Below, in pieces: positions 7,223-14,700 of a stretch of 24,283 nt of DNA. Origin of the DNA: JBOFLG01 sp051657745 (GTDB lineage: Bacteria > Actinomycetota > Actinomycetes > Actinomycetales > Dermatophilaceae); the NCBI GenBank assembly GCA_051657745.1, contig JBOFLG010000232.1:1-24283 (forward strand), given 5' to 3'. The position numbers and the translations under genes were made by a program. Under the pieces are notes generated by a model. The model saw nothing but the letters and a program-made list of their open reading frames with translations. It did not search any database and was not told where the DNA came from. How positions within the stretch are numbered: position 1 is the first letter of the stretch; every line of letters begins with the position of its first letter.

Positions 7223-7447
7223 CCGACCCCGACCGGGCCCCGACCGGGCCCCGACCGGGCCCCGACCGACCCCGACCGACCGAACCGACCGCTCACCCCG
7301 GCATCCGCCGGACTCTTTTCGCCCCATGCCGGTACCTGGAGCGAGGCTGCGGAACATTCAAGGTGCCCAGCGCCAGGTTCGGGTGGCTCGTCACTCGAAC
7401 CGGCCGACTCGGCGTGACCCGGATGACGCTGGCCTAGGCTCGGCGCC
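7223..7447 (+). other. Intergenic region with an 11-bp triplicated repeat and a small dyad
   Basis: No gene is supported. It begins with a GACCGGGCCCC unit repeated three times exactly (7231-7241, 7242-7252, 7253-7263) and then decays into GACC-rich DNA to about 7290. A dyad GGTTCG-N14-CGAACC sits at 7376-7401, just before the promoter of the next gene. The GC-rich repeats contain GGGCCC palindromes and could end LysR transcription, but there is no T-run. Confidence 0.6.
7435..7440 (+). promoter_or_regulatory. Candidate -10 element TAGGCT, 7 nt before the phosphatase start
   Basis: TAGGCT fits TANNNT and is followed by 7 nt and then ATG at 7448. No ribosome binding site lies between, so transcription may begin at or next to the start codon (leaderless mRNA). 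No convincing -35 element was found. Confidence 0.4.
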
Positions 7448-8593
7448 ATGTCGCGACCGCACGCCGCCGCGCTGCTGGAGGACATCTACCACGATCGGAA
7501 GGCTGGACTGCTGACGCGCCGGGGCTGGGTGACCCGGATCATGCCGCTCACCGGGTACGGCAGCACCGCGCAGCTGCGGGTGTTCGGGCGGGTGATCATG
7601 ACGCAAGGGCGCCCCGAGGACGAACCGCTGGAGCCCACCTACACCGCCCGGCTGCGGGCCGTCGAGCTCGAGACGCGCGGGTGGCGCGCGTTCGTCAGCA
7701 GTCCCGCGGTCGACGAACCGGTGACGATCCGGCTGGGTGGACGGAGCGTGGCCACTCGAACTGACCGTGGCGGCTACGTCGACCACGTCGTCCGCGGCCA
7801 TGGCCTGGCGCCCGGGTGGCACCGCATCTACCTCGACTCGCCGCGCGCCGAACCGATCGATGTGCCGGTACTCGTCGTGGGCACCACGGTGACCCACGGC
7901 ATCGTCAGCGATATCGACGACACGGTGCTGTCGACCTCGCTGCCGCGACCGCTGATCGCGGCCTGGAACACCTTCGTGCGCTCCGAGGGGGCCCGTCGTC
8001 CGGTGCCAGGAATGGCCACGATGTACCGCGAGCTGCTCGCTGCCGTGCCCACCGCGCCGGTCGTCTACCTGTCGACCGGGGCGTGGAACACCGCGCCCTG
8101 GCTCACCCGGTTTCTGCGCCGCAGTGGCTACCCGGCCGGGCCGATGCTGCTCACCGACTGGGGCCCGACCAACACCGGGTGGTTCCGATCGGGCCAGGAG
8201 CACAAGCGCGCCCAACTTCACCGGCTGGCCCGGGACCTCCCGCACATCCGCTGGCTCCTCGTCGGTGACGACGGCCAGCACGACCCGCGGCTGTACACCG
8301 AGTTCGCCGCGCGCCGGCCGGACCACGTGCGCGGTATCGCCATCCGCGAACTGTCGGCGGGCGAGCACGTGCTCTCGCCCGCGCTGGCGGCGCCGGCCGG
8401 TGACCCCGCGCCAGCACCTCGGCTGGAGGTACCCGTGGTGCGCTCACCCGATGGCTACGGCTTGGGGCGTCGGGTCCGCGACGTCTGGCTGGCGCAGGTG
8501 CCGGCGCGCACCTTGGCGGCGCGGGCGGCATCGGTGGTCCCCCCGGTCGACGAGCCACCGGAGTACGTGCTGCCTGACCCCGACGAGCGGTAG
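7448..8593 (+). CDS. App1/DUF2183 family phosphatidate phosphatase-like protein
   Basis: 381 residues. The family contains yeast App1, a Mg-dependent phosphatidate phosphatase with a HAD-type DxDxT catalytic motif. Here the motif is SDIDDTV with Asp155, Asp157 and Thr159. Later HAD elements are visible: VYLSTGAWNTAPWL (motif II-like Ser/Thr), a Lys in QEHKRAQL, and LLVGDDGQHDP (motif IV acidic pair). The N-terminal 140 residues form a beta-rich region with YTARLRAVELETRGW. There is no signal peptide or membrane helix. In bacteria the physiological substrate is not established, although phosphatidate or a related lipid phosphate is the usual suggestion. The next gene starts 10 bp downstream in the same direction, so the two may be co-transcribed. 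Confidence 0.88.
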   Translation: MSRPHAAALLEDIYHDRKAGLLTRRGWVTRIMPLTGYGSTAQLRVFGRVIMTQGRPEDEPLEPTYTARLRAVELETRGWRAFVSSPAVDEPVTIRLGGRSVATRTDRGGYVDHVVRGHGLAPGWHRIYLDSPRAEPIDVPVLVVGTTVTHGIVSDIDDTVLSTSLPRPLIAAWNTFVRSEGARRPVPGMATMYRELLAAVPTAPVVYLSTGAWNTAPWLTRFLRRSGYPAGPMLLTDWGPTNTGWFRSGQEHKRAQLHRLARDLPHIRWLLVGDDGQHDPRLYTEFAARRPDHVRGIAIRELSAGEHVLSPALAAPAGDPAPAPRLEVPVVRSPDGYGLGRRVRDVWLAQVPARTLAARAASVVPPVDEPPEYVLPDPDER

Positions 8594-8603
8594 CGTCGGC
8601 CAG

Positions 8604-9464
8604 GTGCCCGAGTTGCCCGAGGTCCAGGCGCTCGCTGACTTCCTCGGCGAGCGCACGGCCGGGCTCGTCGTCACTGGCGTCGAGCTCGGGTCGATCTCGG
8701 TGCTCAAGACGTTCTCCCCGCCACCGCAGGCGCTGGTGGGTGCGCCGGTCGACGGGGTGGCTCGGTTCGGCAAGTTTCTCGACCTCGACTGCGGCGGAAC
8801 GCATCTGGTGTTTCACCTGGCCCGGGCCGGGTGGCTGCGGTGGTCCGATCACCTGTCGACGAAGGTCATCCGGCCGGGCAAGTCACCGATCGCGCTGCGG
8901 GTGCGCTGTGATGACGGATCGGGCTTCGACCTCACCGAGGCGGGCACCAAGAAGCGGCTCGCGGCGTACCTCGTCGGCGACCCCGCCGAGGTGCCCGGCA
9001 TCGCGTCGCTCGGCCCGGACCCCTTGGCCGACAGTTTTACCCGCGAGGCGTGTGCCGGGATCCTGGCCGCGCATCGGATGCAGGTGAAGGGCTTGCTCCG
9101 TGACCAGTCGCTGATCGCCGGCGTCGGCAACGCCTACTCCGACGAGGTGTTGCACGTGGCCAAACTGTCGCCGTTCGCGATCGCCGCACGGCTGGGCGAT
9201 CGCGAGGTCGACCGGCTCTACACCGCCCTGCGGGAGACCCTCGAGGGAGCCGTGCGGGCGGCATCCGGCACACCCGCAACCGAACTCAAGGACGCCAAGC
9301 GGGCCGGCATGCGAGTGCATGGGCGGACCGGTGAGTCGTGTCCGGAGTGCGGCGACATCGTGCGCGAGGTCTCGTTCGCTGACTCCTCGCTGCAGTACTG
9401 CGCCACCTGTCAGACCGGGGGTGCGCCCCTGGCCGACCGACGCACCAGCAAGTTTCTCAAGTAG
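8604..9464 (+). CDS. Fpg/Nei family DNA glycosylase (formamidopyrimidine-DNA glycosylase-like)
   Basis: 286 residues. These bifunctional base-excision enzymes remove oxidised bases and nick the abasic site. After removal of the first residue (GTG start at 8604) the N-terminus reads PELPEV, exposing the catalytic Pro with the following Glu. The conserved catalytic Lys is in RFGKFLDL (residue 57). The helix-two-turn-helix is SLIAGVGNAYSDEVL, and the C-terminal zinc finger is C-X2-C-X16-C-X2-C in CPEC...CATC. In the finger, the Arg that precedes the third Cys by five residues in E. coli Fpg is Ser here (SSLQYC), and the HLARAGWL segment also differs from the standard HLGMSG. So this is a divergent branch whose base preference need not be 8-oxoguanine. 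The start is 10 bp after the phosphatase stop. Confidence 0.92.
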   Translation: MPELPEVQALADFLGERTAGLVVTGVELGSISVLKTFSPPPQALVGAPVDGVARFGKFLDLDCGGTHLVFHLARAGWLRWSDHLSTKVIRPGKSPIALRVRCDDGSGFDLTEAGTKKRLAAYLVGDPAEVPGIASLGPDPLADSFTREACAGILAAHRMQVKGLLRDQSLIAGVGNAYSDEVLHVAKLSPFAIAARLGDREVDRLYTALRETLEGAVRAASGTPATELKDAKRAGMRVHGRTGESCPECGDIVREVSFADSSLQYCATCQTGGAPLADRRTSKFLK

Positions 9465-9776
9465 GTCTGCGGGCCGGACCGTCGCGCTACCGGCGGGCCG
9501 AGCCGGGTGCTCTCGGGGAGGCCGTCGGATGCCGCGGCAGGCTGACGCTTCCGGCGGGACGGTGTCGGTGGTCCGGCGAGTAGTGACAGATCACACGGCA
9601 GGTCGGCCCCGGCGGTCGGTGCGAGTTCGGTGGTGAGACTCGACGCCACGCCGCGAGCGTGGCACGCTTCGGTGAACCGATGGACATCGCAGCAGGGGCG
9701 ACGCCTGAGGTCTTCGCTGCTGCCCCGACCCGTTCCAGACCGTCCATTGGCCCGAGACCGCCAAGCGGAAGGGTTC
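9465..9776. other. 312-bp intergenic stretch without a supported gene
   Basis: No coding frame here has recognisable content; open frames in all phases look like GC-driven shadows. It holds a stem-loop with 7-bp arms, GCCACGC-CGCGA-GCGTGGC (9645-9663), and a GTGA-N4-TCAC dyad near 9584-9595. The hairpin lies upstream of the membrane-protein gene and could be a terminator stem or a 5' leader structure; there is no U-tract. Confidence 0.5.
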
Positions 9777-10508
9777 ATGGTGCAGATAGCGGCGTTCGCG
9801 GCCATCGGCGCGTGCCTGGTCGTCGGCGGTGTCGTGCTCACGTGGCGCGCGCCGACCTGGGTGCAGTGGTGGCATCGAGCCTGCTGGGTGCTGGCTGGGC
9901 TACTGCTGCTCACGGTGCCACTCGCCGCCCCGACGCCGGAGGGCGACCGGCTCGCTCCGTATGTGCGCCCGCTCGCCGAGCGCGCCGATCTGGTTGTCCT
10001 TGGCCTGGTCGGGCTCTGCGCGGTGACCCTGCTGGGTGCTGCAGTGAGTCATCTCCGCGACGACCGGCACCACCGGAGCGATGCGGTCCAGGCCGGTGAG
10101 CCGGTGCACGCGACCCGGCTGGCGGCGGTGACCACGGGCGGTCTGGTGGCTTTTGCCGGCCTGACGGTGACTGCCCTGCTGGTGGCGGCGACGTCGATGT
10201 TCGACCTCCGGTTCCTCGACGTCGTTACCGACCAGGCCGAGCAGGTGGCGGCTTCGGCGCCCGGCCGGGCGCTGGCGTCGGCTCTCGGGATTGCTCCCGG
10301 GCCGGTCGATGTCACGGTGGTGGGGCTGCTCGGTGCCACTGTGGCCGTTGCGGTGACCGCTGGAGTGGTGCAGCGGTATCGGTGCCGCCGCGCCGACCGG
10401 GACTACCGAGAGCACCTGGACTACTTCGCGCAACGCGTCGAGCTTGAGCAGGCGCGGGTGATGGGCCAGGTGCGCGATGCGCTGCAGAGCGTGTCGAGCA
10501 AGTCGTGA
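9777..10508 (+). CDS. Uncharacterised multi-pass membrane protein
   Basis: 243 residues from the ATG at 9777, which has GGAAGGG a few bases upstream. The frame is open 49 codons earlier, but that stretch is basic and unstructured. Hydrophobic helices are visible near residues 3-22, 33-52, 70-90, 115-140 and 175-205. A cytoplasmic-looking tail follows, RYRCRRADRDYREHLDYFAQ, with a heptad-like pattern (VELEQARVMGQVRDALQSV) that may form a short coiled coil. I do not recognise the family. No catalytic motif is apparent. It stands alone, with an intergenic region on each side, and is followed by a long stem-loop at 10596-10648. Confidence 0.65.
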   Translation: MVQIAAFAAIGACLVVGGVVLTWRAPTWVQWWHRACWVLAGLLLLTVPLAAPTPEGDRLAPYVRPLAERADLVVLGLVGLCAVTLLGAAVSHLRDDRHHRSDAVQAGEPVHATRLAAVTTGGLVAFAGLTVTALLVAATSMFDLRFLDVVTDQAEQVAASAPGRALASALGIAPGPVDVTVVGLLGATVAVAVTAGVVQRYRCRRADRDYREHLDYFAQRVELEQARVMGQVRDALQSVSSKS

Positions 10509-10595
10509 CGCGGGTTCCGACCGAGCGAGCGGCCGCCTTCGCGGTTGGCTGGATGACTGGCCGACCCAACGCGCCTCGACTTTTCCGCCCGCGCC

Positions 10596-10648
10596 CGCAA
10601 CCTTCGGGTCCACCCCACAAATGTTCCGCGGCCGACCTGAAGGTTGCG
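10596..10648. repeat. Long stem-loop: 15-bp inverted repeat with a 23-nt loop
   Basis: Left arm 10596-10610 begins CGCAACCTTC and right arm 10634-10648 ends GAAGGTTGCG. Fourteen of 15 positions are Watson-Crick pairs and one is a G-T position. The structure lies in the 256-bp non-coding gap between the membrane protein and the ATPase. Possible roles are a transcription terminator without a U-tract, a protein-binding site, or part of a small RNA. Confidence 0.75.
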
Positions 10649-10752
10649 TGGCAATGGTCGGTGTCTTCGGCACATCGGCCGGCCCGCTCCATGGCCGAGG
10701 TGACACGATCGCCGTATATCGACATATCTCGGAAATTCGCTAGAAAGCCTCA

Positions 10753-10758
10753 TACGCT
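10753..10758 (+). promoter_or_regulatory. Candidate -10 element TACGCT, 6 nt before the ATPase start
   Basis: TACGCT fits TANNNT and is followed by six bases and then ATG at 10765, with no Shine-Dalgarno. The preceding 40 bases (TATATCGACATATC and onward) are unusually AT-rich for this window, consistent with a promoter. Confidence 0.4.
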
Positions 10759-10764
10759 GCGATC

Positions 10765-12000
10765 ATGGATCCGGTCCGCAACCCATACGCTCCCGGCGCT
10801 GGGCAGCGTCCGCCCGAGTTGGCCGGCCGCGACGAGCAGTTGCACGCGTTCGACGTGGTGCTTGAACGGGTGGCCCGCGGACGACCCGAGCGGTCGGTCG
10901 TGCTCACCGGCCTCCGTGGCGTCGGCAAGACCGTGCTGCTCGGCGCGCTCCGGTCAGCGGCGGTGCGTGCCGGGTGGGGCACAGGCAAGCTCGAGGCCCG
11001 GCCCGACCAATCGCTGCGGCGTCCCCTCGCCTCGGCAGTGCACCAAGCGGTGCGCGAGCTCGGGCCGGCCGGCGGCGCGGGCGATCACGCACTCGGAGTC
11101 GTGCGCTCGTTCGCTCAGCGCGAGTCAGGGTCGGGCTCGGGCCGCGAGGTGTCGGCCAGGAAACGCTCGGCCGCACCGGGCCGCGACCGGTGGAACCCAG
11201 GCATCACGGCCCCGGCGGTCACCGGCCGGGCCGACTCCGGCGACATCGAGATCGACCTCGGTGAACTGCTCTCCGACGTCGGGGGCATGGCGGGCGACAC
11301 CGGGCGTGGCATCGCGGTGTTCATCGACGAGATGCAAGACCTCGGGCCGGATGACGTGTCAGCGCTGTGTGCCGCCGCGCACGAGATCAGCCAGTCGCGG
11401 CTACCGCTGATCGTGGTCGGCGCGGGGCTGCCGCACCTGCCGGCGGTGCTCTCGGCATCGAAGTCATACTCGGAGAGACTGTTTCGCTACGCGCGAATCG
11501 ACCGGCTCGACCGTGCGGCGGCCGATTCGGCGTTGTCCCGCCCGGCTGAGGAGGAGGATGCCGAGTTCAGCGACGACGCCCTGGTCGCGATGTACGCAGC
11601 CACCGGCGGGTACCCGTACTTCATCCAGGCCTACGGCAAGTCGGTGTGGGATGTCGCGCCGCGCTCGCCGATCGCCGCGGATGACGTGGCCGTCGCCGCA
11701 GCCGAGGCGGAGGCCGAGCTCGCGGTCGGGTTCTTCGGGTCGCGGTTCGAACGGGCGACTCCGGGCGAACGGGAGTACCTGCGAGCCATGGCCGATATCG
11801 CGGCCGGTCGTGACGAGCCGGATGACGCAGACGCCGTCCCCACCGCCGACGTCGCCGCACATCTCGGACGTAGGCCGCAGTCGCTGTCACCCGCCCGCGA
11901 CGCGCTGCTGAAAAAGGGCCTCATCTACTCGGGTGAGCGTGGCCGAATCGCCTTCACCGTCCCGCACTTCGGCCGCTACCTCCGCGACCACACCGCCTGA
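10765..12000 (+). CDS. AAA ATPase of the orphan Orc1/STAND-like type
   Basis: 411 residues. Walker A is GLRGVGKT (49-56) and Walker B is AVFIDEMQDL (184-193), followed by a sensor-like LIVVGAGLP. The N-terminal NPYAPGAGQRPPELAGRDEQL is shared by a widespread actinobacterial family of stand-alone ATP-binding proteins. A Ser/Gly/Arg-rich linker (about 118-160) interrupts the ATPase core. The C-terminal 100 residues (TPGEREYLRAMADIA, then AAHLGRRPQSLSPARDALLKKGLIYS) look like a winged helix that could bind DNA. The function of this family is unknown; nucleotide-dependent DNA or protein remodelling is an inference. It lies 55 bp before a vapBC pair in the same direction, but a candidate promoter lies between. 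Confidence 0.85.
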   Translation: MDPVRNPYAPGAGQRPPELAGRDEQLHAFDVVLERVARGRPERSVVLTGLRGVGKTVLLGALRSAAVRAGWGTGKLEARPDQSLRRPLASAVHQAVRELGPAGGAGDHALGVVRSFAQRESGSGSGREVSARKRSAAPGRDRWNPGITAPAVTGRADSGDIEIDLGELLSDVGGMAGDTGRGIAVFIDEMQDLGPDDVSALCAAAHEISQSRLPLIVVGAGLPHLPAVLSASKSYSERLFRYARIDRLDRAAADSALSRPAEEEDAEFSDDALVAMYAATGGYPYFIQAYGKSVWDVAPRSPIAADDVAVAAAEAEAELAVGFFGSRFERATPGEREYLRAMADIAAGRDEPDDADAVPTADVAAHLGRRPQSLSPARDALLKKGLIYSGERGRIAFTVPHFGRYLRDHTA

Positions 12001-12018
12001 CCTGCGGCTCATCGAGGC

Positions 12019-12056
12019 AGTACGGCAGTACGGCATGTCTGCTACGGTTGGCCGTA
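12019..12056 (+). promoter_or_regulatory. Candidate vapBC promoter-operator with TACGG repeats
   Basis: An 8-bp unit AGTACGGC is tandemly repeated (12019-12026 and 12027-12034). A dyad TACGG-TTGG-CCGTA (12043-12056) then runs into the vapB start codon. TACGGT (12043-12048) also fits a -10 hexamer 7 nt before the ATG, so repressor binding would block transcription. Autoregulation by VapB-VapC at such sites is the family norm. Confidence 0.5.
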
Positions 12057-12316
12057 TGAAAACCACGGTGATACTCCCTGACGCCCTTGCCGAGGAGGCC
12101 AAGCAGCTTGGGCGGCAACAGGGCACGACGCTTCGCGACCTCATCGTCAGTGGGCTGCGCTCCGAGATCGACCGTCGCCGGAACGCGGCTCGGGTCGACT
12201 TCCACTTTCCCTCGGTCGCCGGCCGCGGGCTCGTGGTTGGTCTCGAGCCGGCCGACACCATCGCCGCCAGCTACGGCCTGGACGACACGGCCAGATCGTC
12301 CCGGGTGAGCCGGTGA
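12056..12316 (+). CDS. vapB: VapB-type antitoxin (ribbon-helix-helix)
   Basis: 86 residues. The N-terminus MKTTVILPDALAEEAKQLG with GTTLRDLIVSGLRSEID is a ribbon-helix-helix DNA-binding domain: the first strand contacts operator DNA and dimerises. The C-terminal part (RVDFHFPSVAGRG and onward) is a typical flexible tail that wraps and blocks the toxin. The antitoxin neutralises the downstream PIN ribonuclease and represses the operon. Its TGA overlaps the GTG of the toxin by 4 bp. No Shine-Dalgarno precedes the ATG at 12056, and the longer upstream frame runs into the preceding ATPase coding region, so this start is the best choice. Confidence 0.88.
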   Translation: MKTTVILPDALAEEAKQLGRQQGTTLRDLIVSGLRSEIDRRRNAARVDFHFPSVAGRGLVVGLEPADTIAASYGLDDTARSSRVSR

Positions 12317-12750
12317 TCGCGCTCGACACCAACCTTCTCGTCTACGCCCATCGCCAGGACTCGCCACACCACCAGGTCGCCGCCGCTGCTCTCGAGCGCG
12401 CCGTGGCCGCTCCGGGCGGATGCGCGGTGCCGTGGCCCTGCATCCACGAGTTCCTCGCCGTCGTGACCCACCCGCGCATCTACGACCCGCCGAGCCCCGT
12501 GGTCAATGCGCTCGCTGCGGTCCAGGCCCTGGTCGACGCTCCAGGGGTCCATCTCATCGGCGAGGGCGCAGACCATGCCGAACGCCTCGGCGCACTTCTC
12601 CGGTCCGCGCCCGTGGACGGGCCTCGCGTGCATGACGCCCGCGTCGCAGCCATCTGTCTCTCGCACGGCGTCGACGCACTGTGGTCGGCCGACCGCGACT
12701 TCAGTTGGTTCCCCGACCTCCGTGTCGTCAACCCTTTGGTTGGCGCCTGA
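12313..12750 (+). CDS. vapC: VapC toxin, PIN-domain ribonuclease
   Basis: 145 residues. PIN toxins cleave RNA (tRNA or rRNA in studied cases) with a cluster of acidic residues that bind Mg. The expected set is complete: Asp5 in ALDTNLLV, Glu46 in CIHEFLAV, Asp108 in RVHDARVAAI and Asp127 in LWSADRDF. The protein ends with WFPDLRVVNPLVG, a usual VapC terminus. The GTG start overlaps the antitoxin stop (GTGA), which couples translation of the pair. With all active-site residues present, the toxin is predicted to be functional. The 109 bp after it separate it from the convergent XRE gene and hold no gene. Confidence 0.92.
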   Translation: MIALDTNLLVYAHRQDSPHHQVAAAALERAVAAPGGCAVPWPCIHEFLAVVTHPRIYDPPSPVVNALAAVQALVDAPGVHLIGEGADHAERLGALLRSAPVDGPRVHDARVAAICLSHGVDALWSADRDFSWFPDLRVVNPLVGA

Positions 12751-12859
12751 CCGCGATGACGCAGGTGGCTACCGCTGCGGCGCCCGCTCGCCTCGGCGGT
12801 GGTGCAGCAACTCCGCCGGCCACCGTGGTGCAGGTCGGAGAGGATGAGCCCAGGGGGCG

Positions 12860-13945
12860 TCAGCGGGAGCGCTTGATCTCGTCGGCGAGCAGCCGCAGAG
12901 ACAGGCTGTGGCGCTCCGGGGGGAGCCGGTCGAGGGCGGTTCGGGCGTAGGCCAGCCCTCCGGTCTGGTCGCCGGACGTGGCGAGCATGAGGCCACGGTG
13001 CAGCTCGATATGGGTGGCGAACCGGGGCAGGGTGGCAGGTCGGGTCCGGTCGGCGGCGGCGTGTGCTGCGACTGCGCGCGGCTCGTCACCGAGGCGAGAC
13101 CAAAGCATGGAGGCGAAGGTGTTCATCCGCCATTCGGGGACCGCGAAGTCGCTGGTCTGGTCGATGGACCCGACCTGGTCGAAAACGCGTTGCGCCTGGT
13201 CCATGGCAGTGACGGCGGTGGCATGGTCTCCGGTCGCTCCGGCGATGTGGGCGTGGGCGACGAGGGCGTTGAGTCGGCCGAGGGACGGCCGCTCGGACAA
13301 CGCGATGGCGTGGTCGGCGAGCAGACGTGCCGCGGGCAACTCAGCGGCTTCGTAGGCGAGGGCGAGGGCAGCGCGTCCGCGGACCCAGACACGGGTCGGG
13401 TTGTCACCGGACCGGTCCGCAACGGTAGCGGCGAGTTGGTACCAGCGAAGGGCGCCGCCCGAGCCGTTGTTGACGGGCAGAGTCTTGCCGTAGACGGTCA
13501 TCATCCGGGCGGCCGGTGCCCAGATCTTCGGGTCGTCGACGAACTGCTGGAGCCGAACCAGGTCGGTGACGAGACGGGCGGACAGGGTGCTGGCGCCGAG
13601 GGTCATGTAGTCCCGGCCGTAACTCTCGGCGCGGTCCTGCCATTGTTCGATGGGGCTGGGTTCGGCGAGGGCCTCGGTGAACGCTCCATGAAGTGCCTCG
13701 GACATCACCATGGGAGCCAGGGTGGCGGTTGCGAGGCCGGTGAGGAGGGTTCTGCGGTGCATGTCGTCTCCAAGCGCGCGCTCGTAGGCCAGGACGACAC
13801 CGGGAGTCGGCGTCCGTCTGCCGGTCTCCACGTTGGCCAGGTGTCCACGGCTGAAGTGCGTCCTCGCTGCCATGGCCGACAGACTCAGGCCGGCGTCTTC
13901 GCGTGCCTGCCTCAGTGACGCGCCAATGTCTGAGATCACCAGCAC
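12860..13945 (-). CDS. XRE-family regulator with a C-terminal TPR-like domain
   Basis: 361 residues. The N-terminal helix-turn-helix (about 7-60) reads SLRQAREDAGLSLSAMAART then FSRGHLANVETGRRTPTPGV. The rest is alpha-helical, with repeated patterns such as WVRGRAALALAYEAAELPAA and LNALVAHAHIAGATGDHATA that suggest tetratricopeptide-like helices, the sensor part in many streptomycete XRE regulators. MHRRTLLTGLATATLAP (about 62-78) resembles a twin-arginine signal but lies inside a cytosolic regulator, as is common in this family. The GTG at 13945 has AGGAGG exactly 8 nt upstream (13954-13959), and this fixes the start. It is divergent from the small protein at 14022 and shares a 76-bp promoter region with it. 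Target and ligand are unknown. Confidence 0.88.
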   Translation of the reverse strand: MLVISDIGASLRQAREDAGLSLSAMAARTHFSRGHLANVETGRRTPTPGVVLAYERALGDDMHRRTLLTGLATATLAPMVMSEALHGAFTEALAEPSPIEQWQDRAESYGRDYMTLGASTLSARLVTDLVRLQQFVDDPKIWAPAARMMTVYGKTLPVNNGSGGALRWYQLAATVADRSGDNPTRVWVRGRAALALAYEAAELPAARLLADHAIALSERPSLGRLNALVAHAHIAGATGDHATAVTAMDQAQRVFDQVGSIDQTSDFAVPEWRMNTFASMLWSRLGDEPRAVAAHAAADRTRPATLPRFATHIELHRGLMLATSGDQTGGLAYARTALDRLPPERHSLSLRLLADEIKRSR

Positions 13946-13958
13946 CCGCCGTACCTCC

Positions 13959-13976
13959 TGAAGACACGTGAAGACA
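13959..13976 (-). promoter_or_regulatory. Direct repeat TGTCTTCA-CG-TGTCTTCA upstream of the XRE gene
   Basis: On the gene's strand, two exact copies of TGTCTTCA are separated by CG, with a central CACGTG palindrome. The second copy abuts the AGGAGG of the XRE gene. The spacing (10 bp, one helical turn) suits side-by-side binding of a regulator, most simply the XRE protein itself, which could also control the divergent gene at 14022. Confidence 0.45.
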
Positions 13977-14021
13977 GCGAGTGCATTCCCGTGACGCTGC
14001 GGCGCCGGCACGCTGTCCGGT

Positions 14022-14570
14022 ATGGACGATCTCCAGCGTACGACGTCACGAACGACGGCCGCTCTGAGCGGCGGGACCGGCGGTGCCGGACCGACCAGGA
14101 CCCACGGCCGGCTTTGTCACCCATGTGGCGAAAGAGGGCCGGACCTGGATGTTGGGCTGGCAGGCTGGCCGGGCGTTCGCGCGTTGCGGGTCCCGGCACA
14201 TCCGGACGAGTCGGTCTCGGTGGTGACGGTGGCGGTGTCGGCAGTAGCGCTGAGCGATGCGATCGGCGGAGGTCTGCTGGATGACTCGGTGCAGGGCACG
14301 GCGGACGGCGGCCGGTACGTGATGTACCTCGATGAGGAACGAGTAGCCAAGGGCCTGCCCGACAACCCGCGCGCGGCGTCTCTCGCTGTCCGGCTGGGTC
14401 ACGTCGACCGGACGTGGCTGGCGGACCTCCGCGGTGATGTTCTCGTCGTCGGCTGTACGGTTCGCGGCGGTGACCTTGACGTGCCGCGCGGCGTTGTCGC
14501 GGCAGCCCGCCGGTTCCTGCTGCCGGTCGCGCAGAGAACGGCGGGCACAGGTCCCCACCCCGGACGCTGA
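14022..14570 (+). CDS. Small uncharacterised protein resembling DUF3846 proteins (start uncertain)
   Basis: Up to 182 residues from the ATG at 14022. The central part, RALRVPAHPDESVSVVTVAV then YVMYLDEERVAKGLPDNPRA and LRGDVLVVG, resembles the small actinobacterial DUF3846 proteins, which have no known function and often sit in mobile or accessory DNA. The first 50 residues are low-complexity and basic, with CHPCGE, and may not be translated; no clear ribosome binding site precedes the ATG, and a TTG near 14183 gives a more family-like N-terminus. It is divergent from the XRE regulator and convergent with copA. The coding bias of the central part and conserved-looking motifs support a real gene, but the family name rests on memory of similar sequences. 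Confidence 0.5.
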   Translation: MDDLQRTTSRTTAALSGGTGGAGPTRTHGRLCHPCGERGPDLDVGLAGWPGVRALRVPAHPDESVSVVTVAVSAVALSDAIGGGLLDDSVQGTADGGRYVMYLDEERVAKGLPDNPRAASLAVRLGHVDRTWLADLRGDVLVVGCTVRGGDLDVPRGVVAAARRFLLPVAQRTAGTGPHPGR

Positions 14571-14700
14571 CCACCTCCCGGCATCCCACCCTCATCCGGT
14601 TCCTCGCCCGCCGTGTCGCGAACCCACTGGTCGGCGCCTGACTCCGTTCGCACCAATAGGCGGCAGCGTCCCACCCCGTCCGGTGGCAGCCCGCGGACCG

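Noticed and set aside
9584..9595. Crp/FNR-type binding site (GTGA-N4-TCAC)
   Set aside because: The spacer is 4 bp instead of 6 and the site is not placed in a recognisable promoter.
9630..9776. Membrane protein starting 49 codons upstream at 9630
   Set aside because: The extension is basic and structureless and lacks a ribosome binding site, whereas 9777 has GGAAGGG and leads directly into the first helix.
10505..10764. Possible gene in the gap before the ATPase
   Set aside because: Frames on both strands have Arg/Ser-rich shadow composition and cross the long stem-loop; nothing recognisable.
13700..13760. Twin-arginine signal (MHRRTLLTG) making the XRE protein exported
   Set aside because: It lies about 60 residues inside the protein after an intact HTH; similar motifs are common in this cytosolic regulator family.
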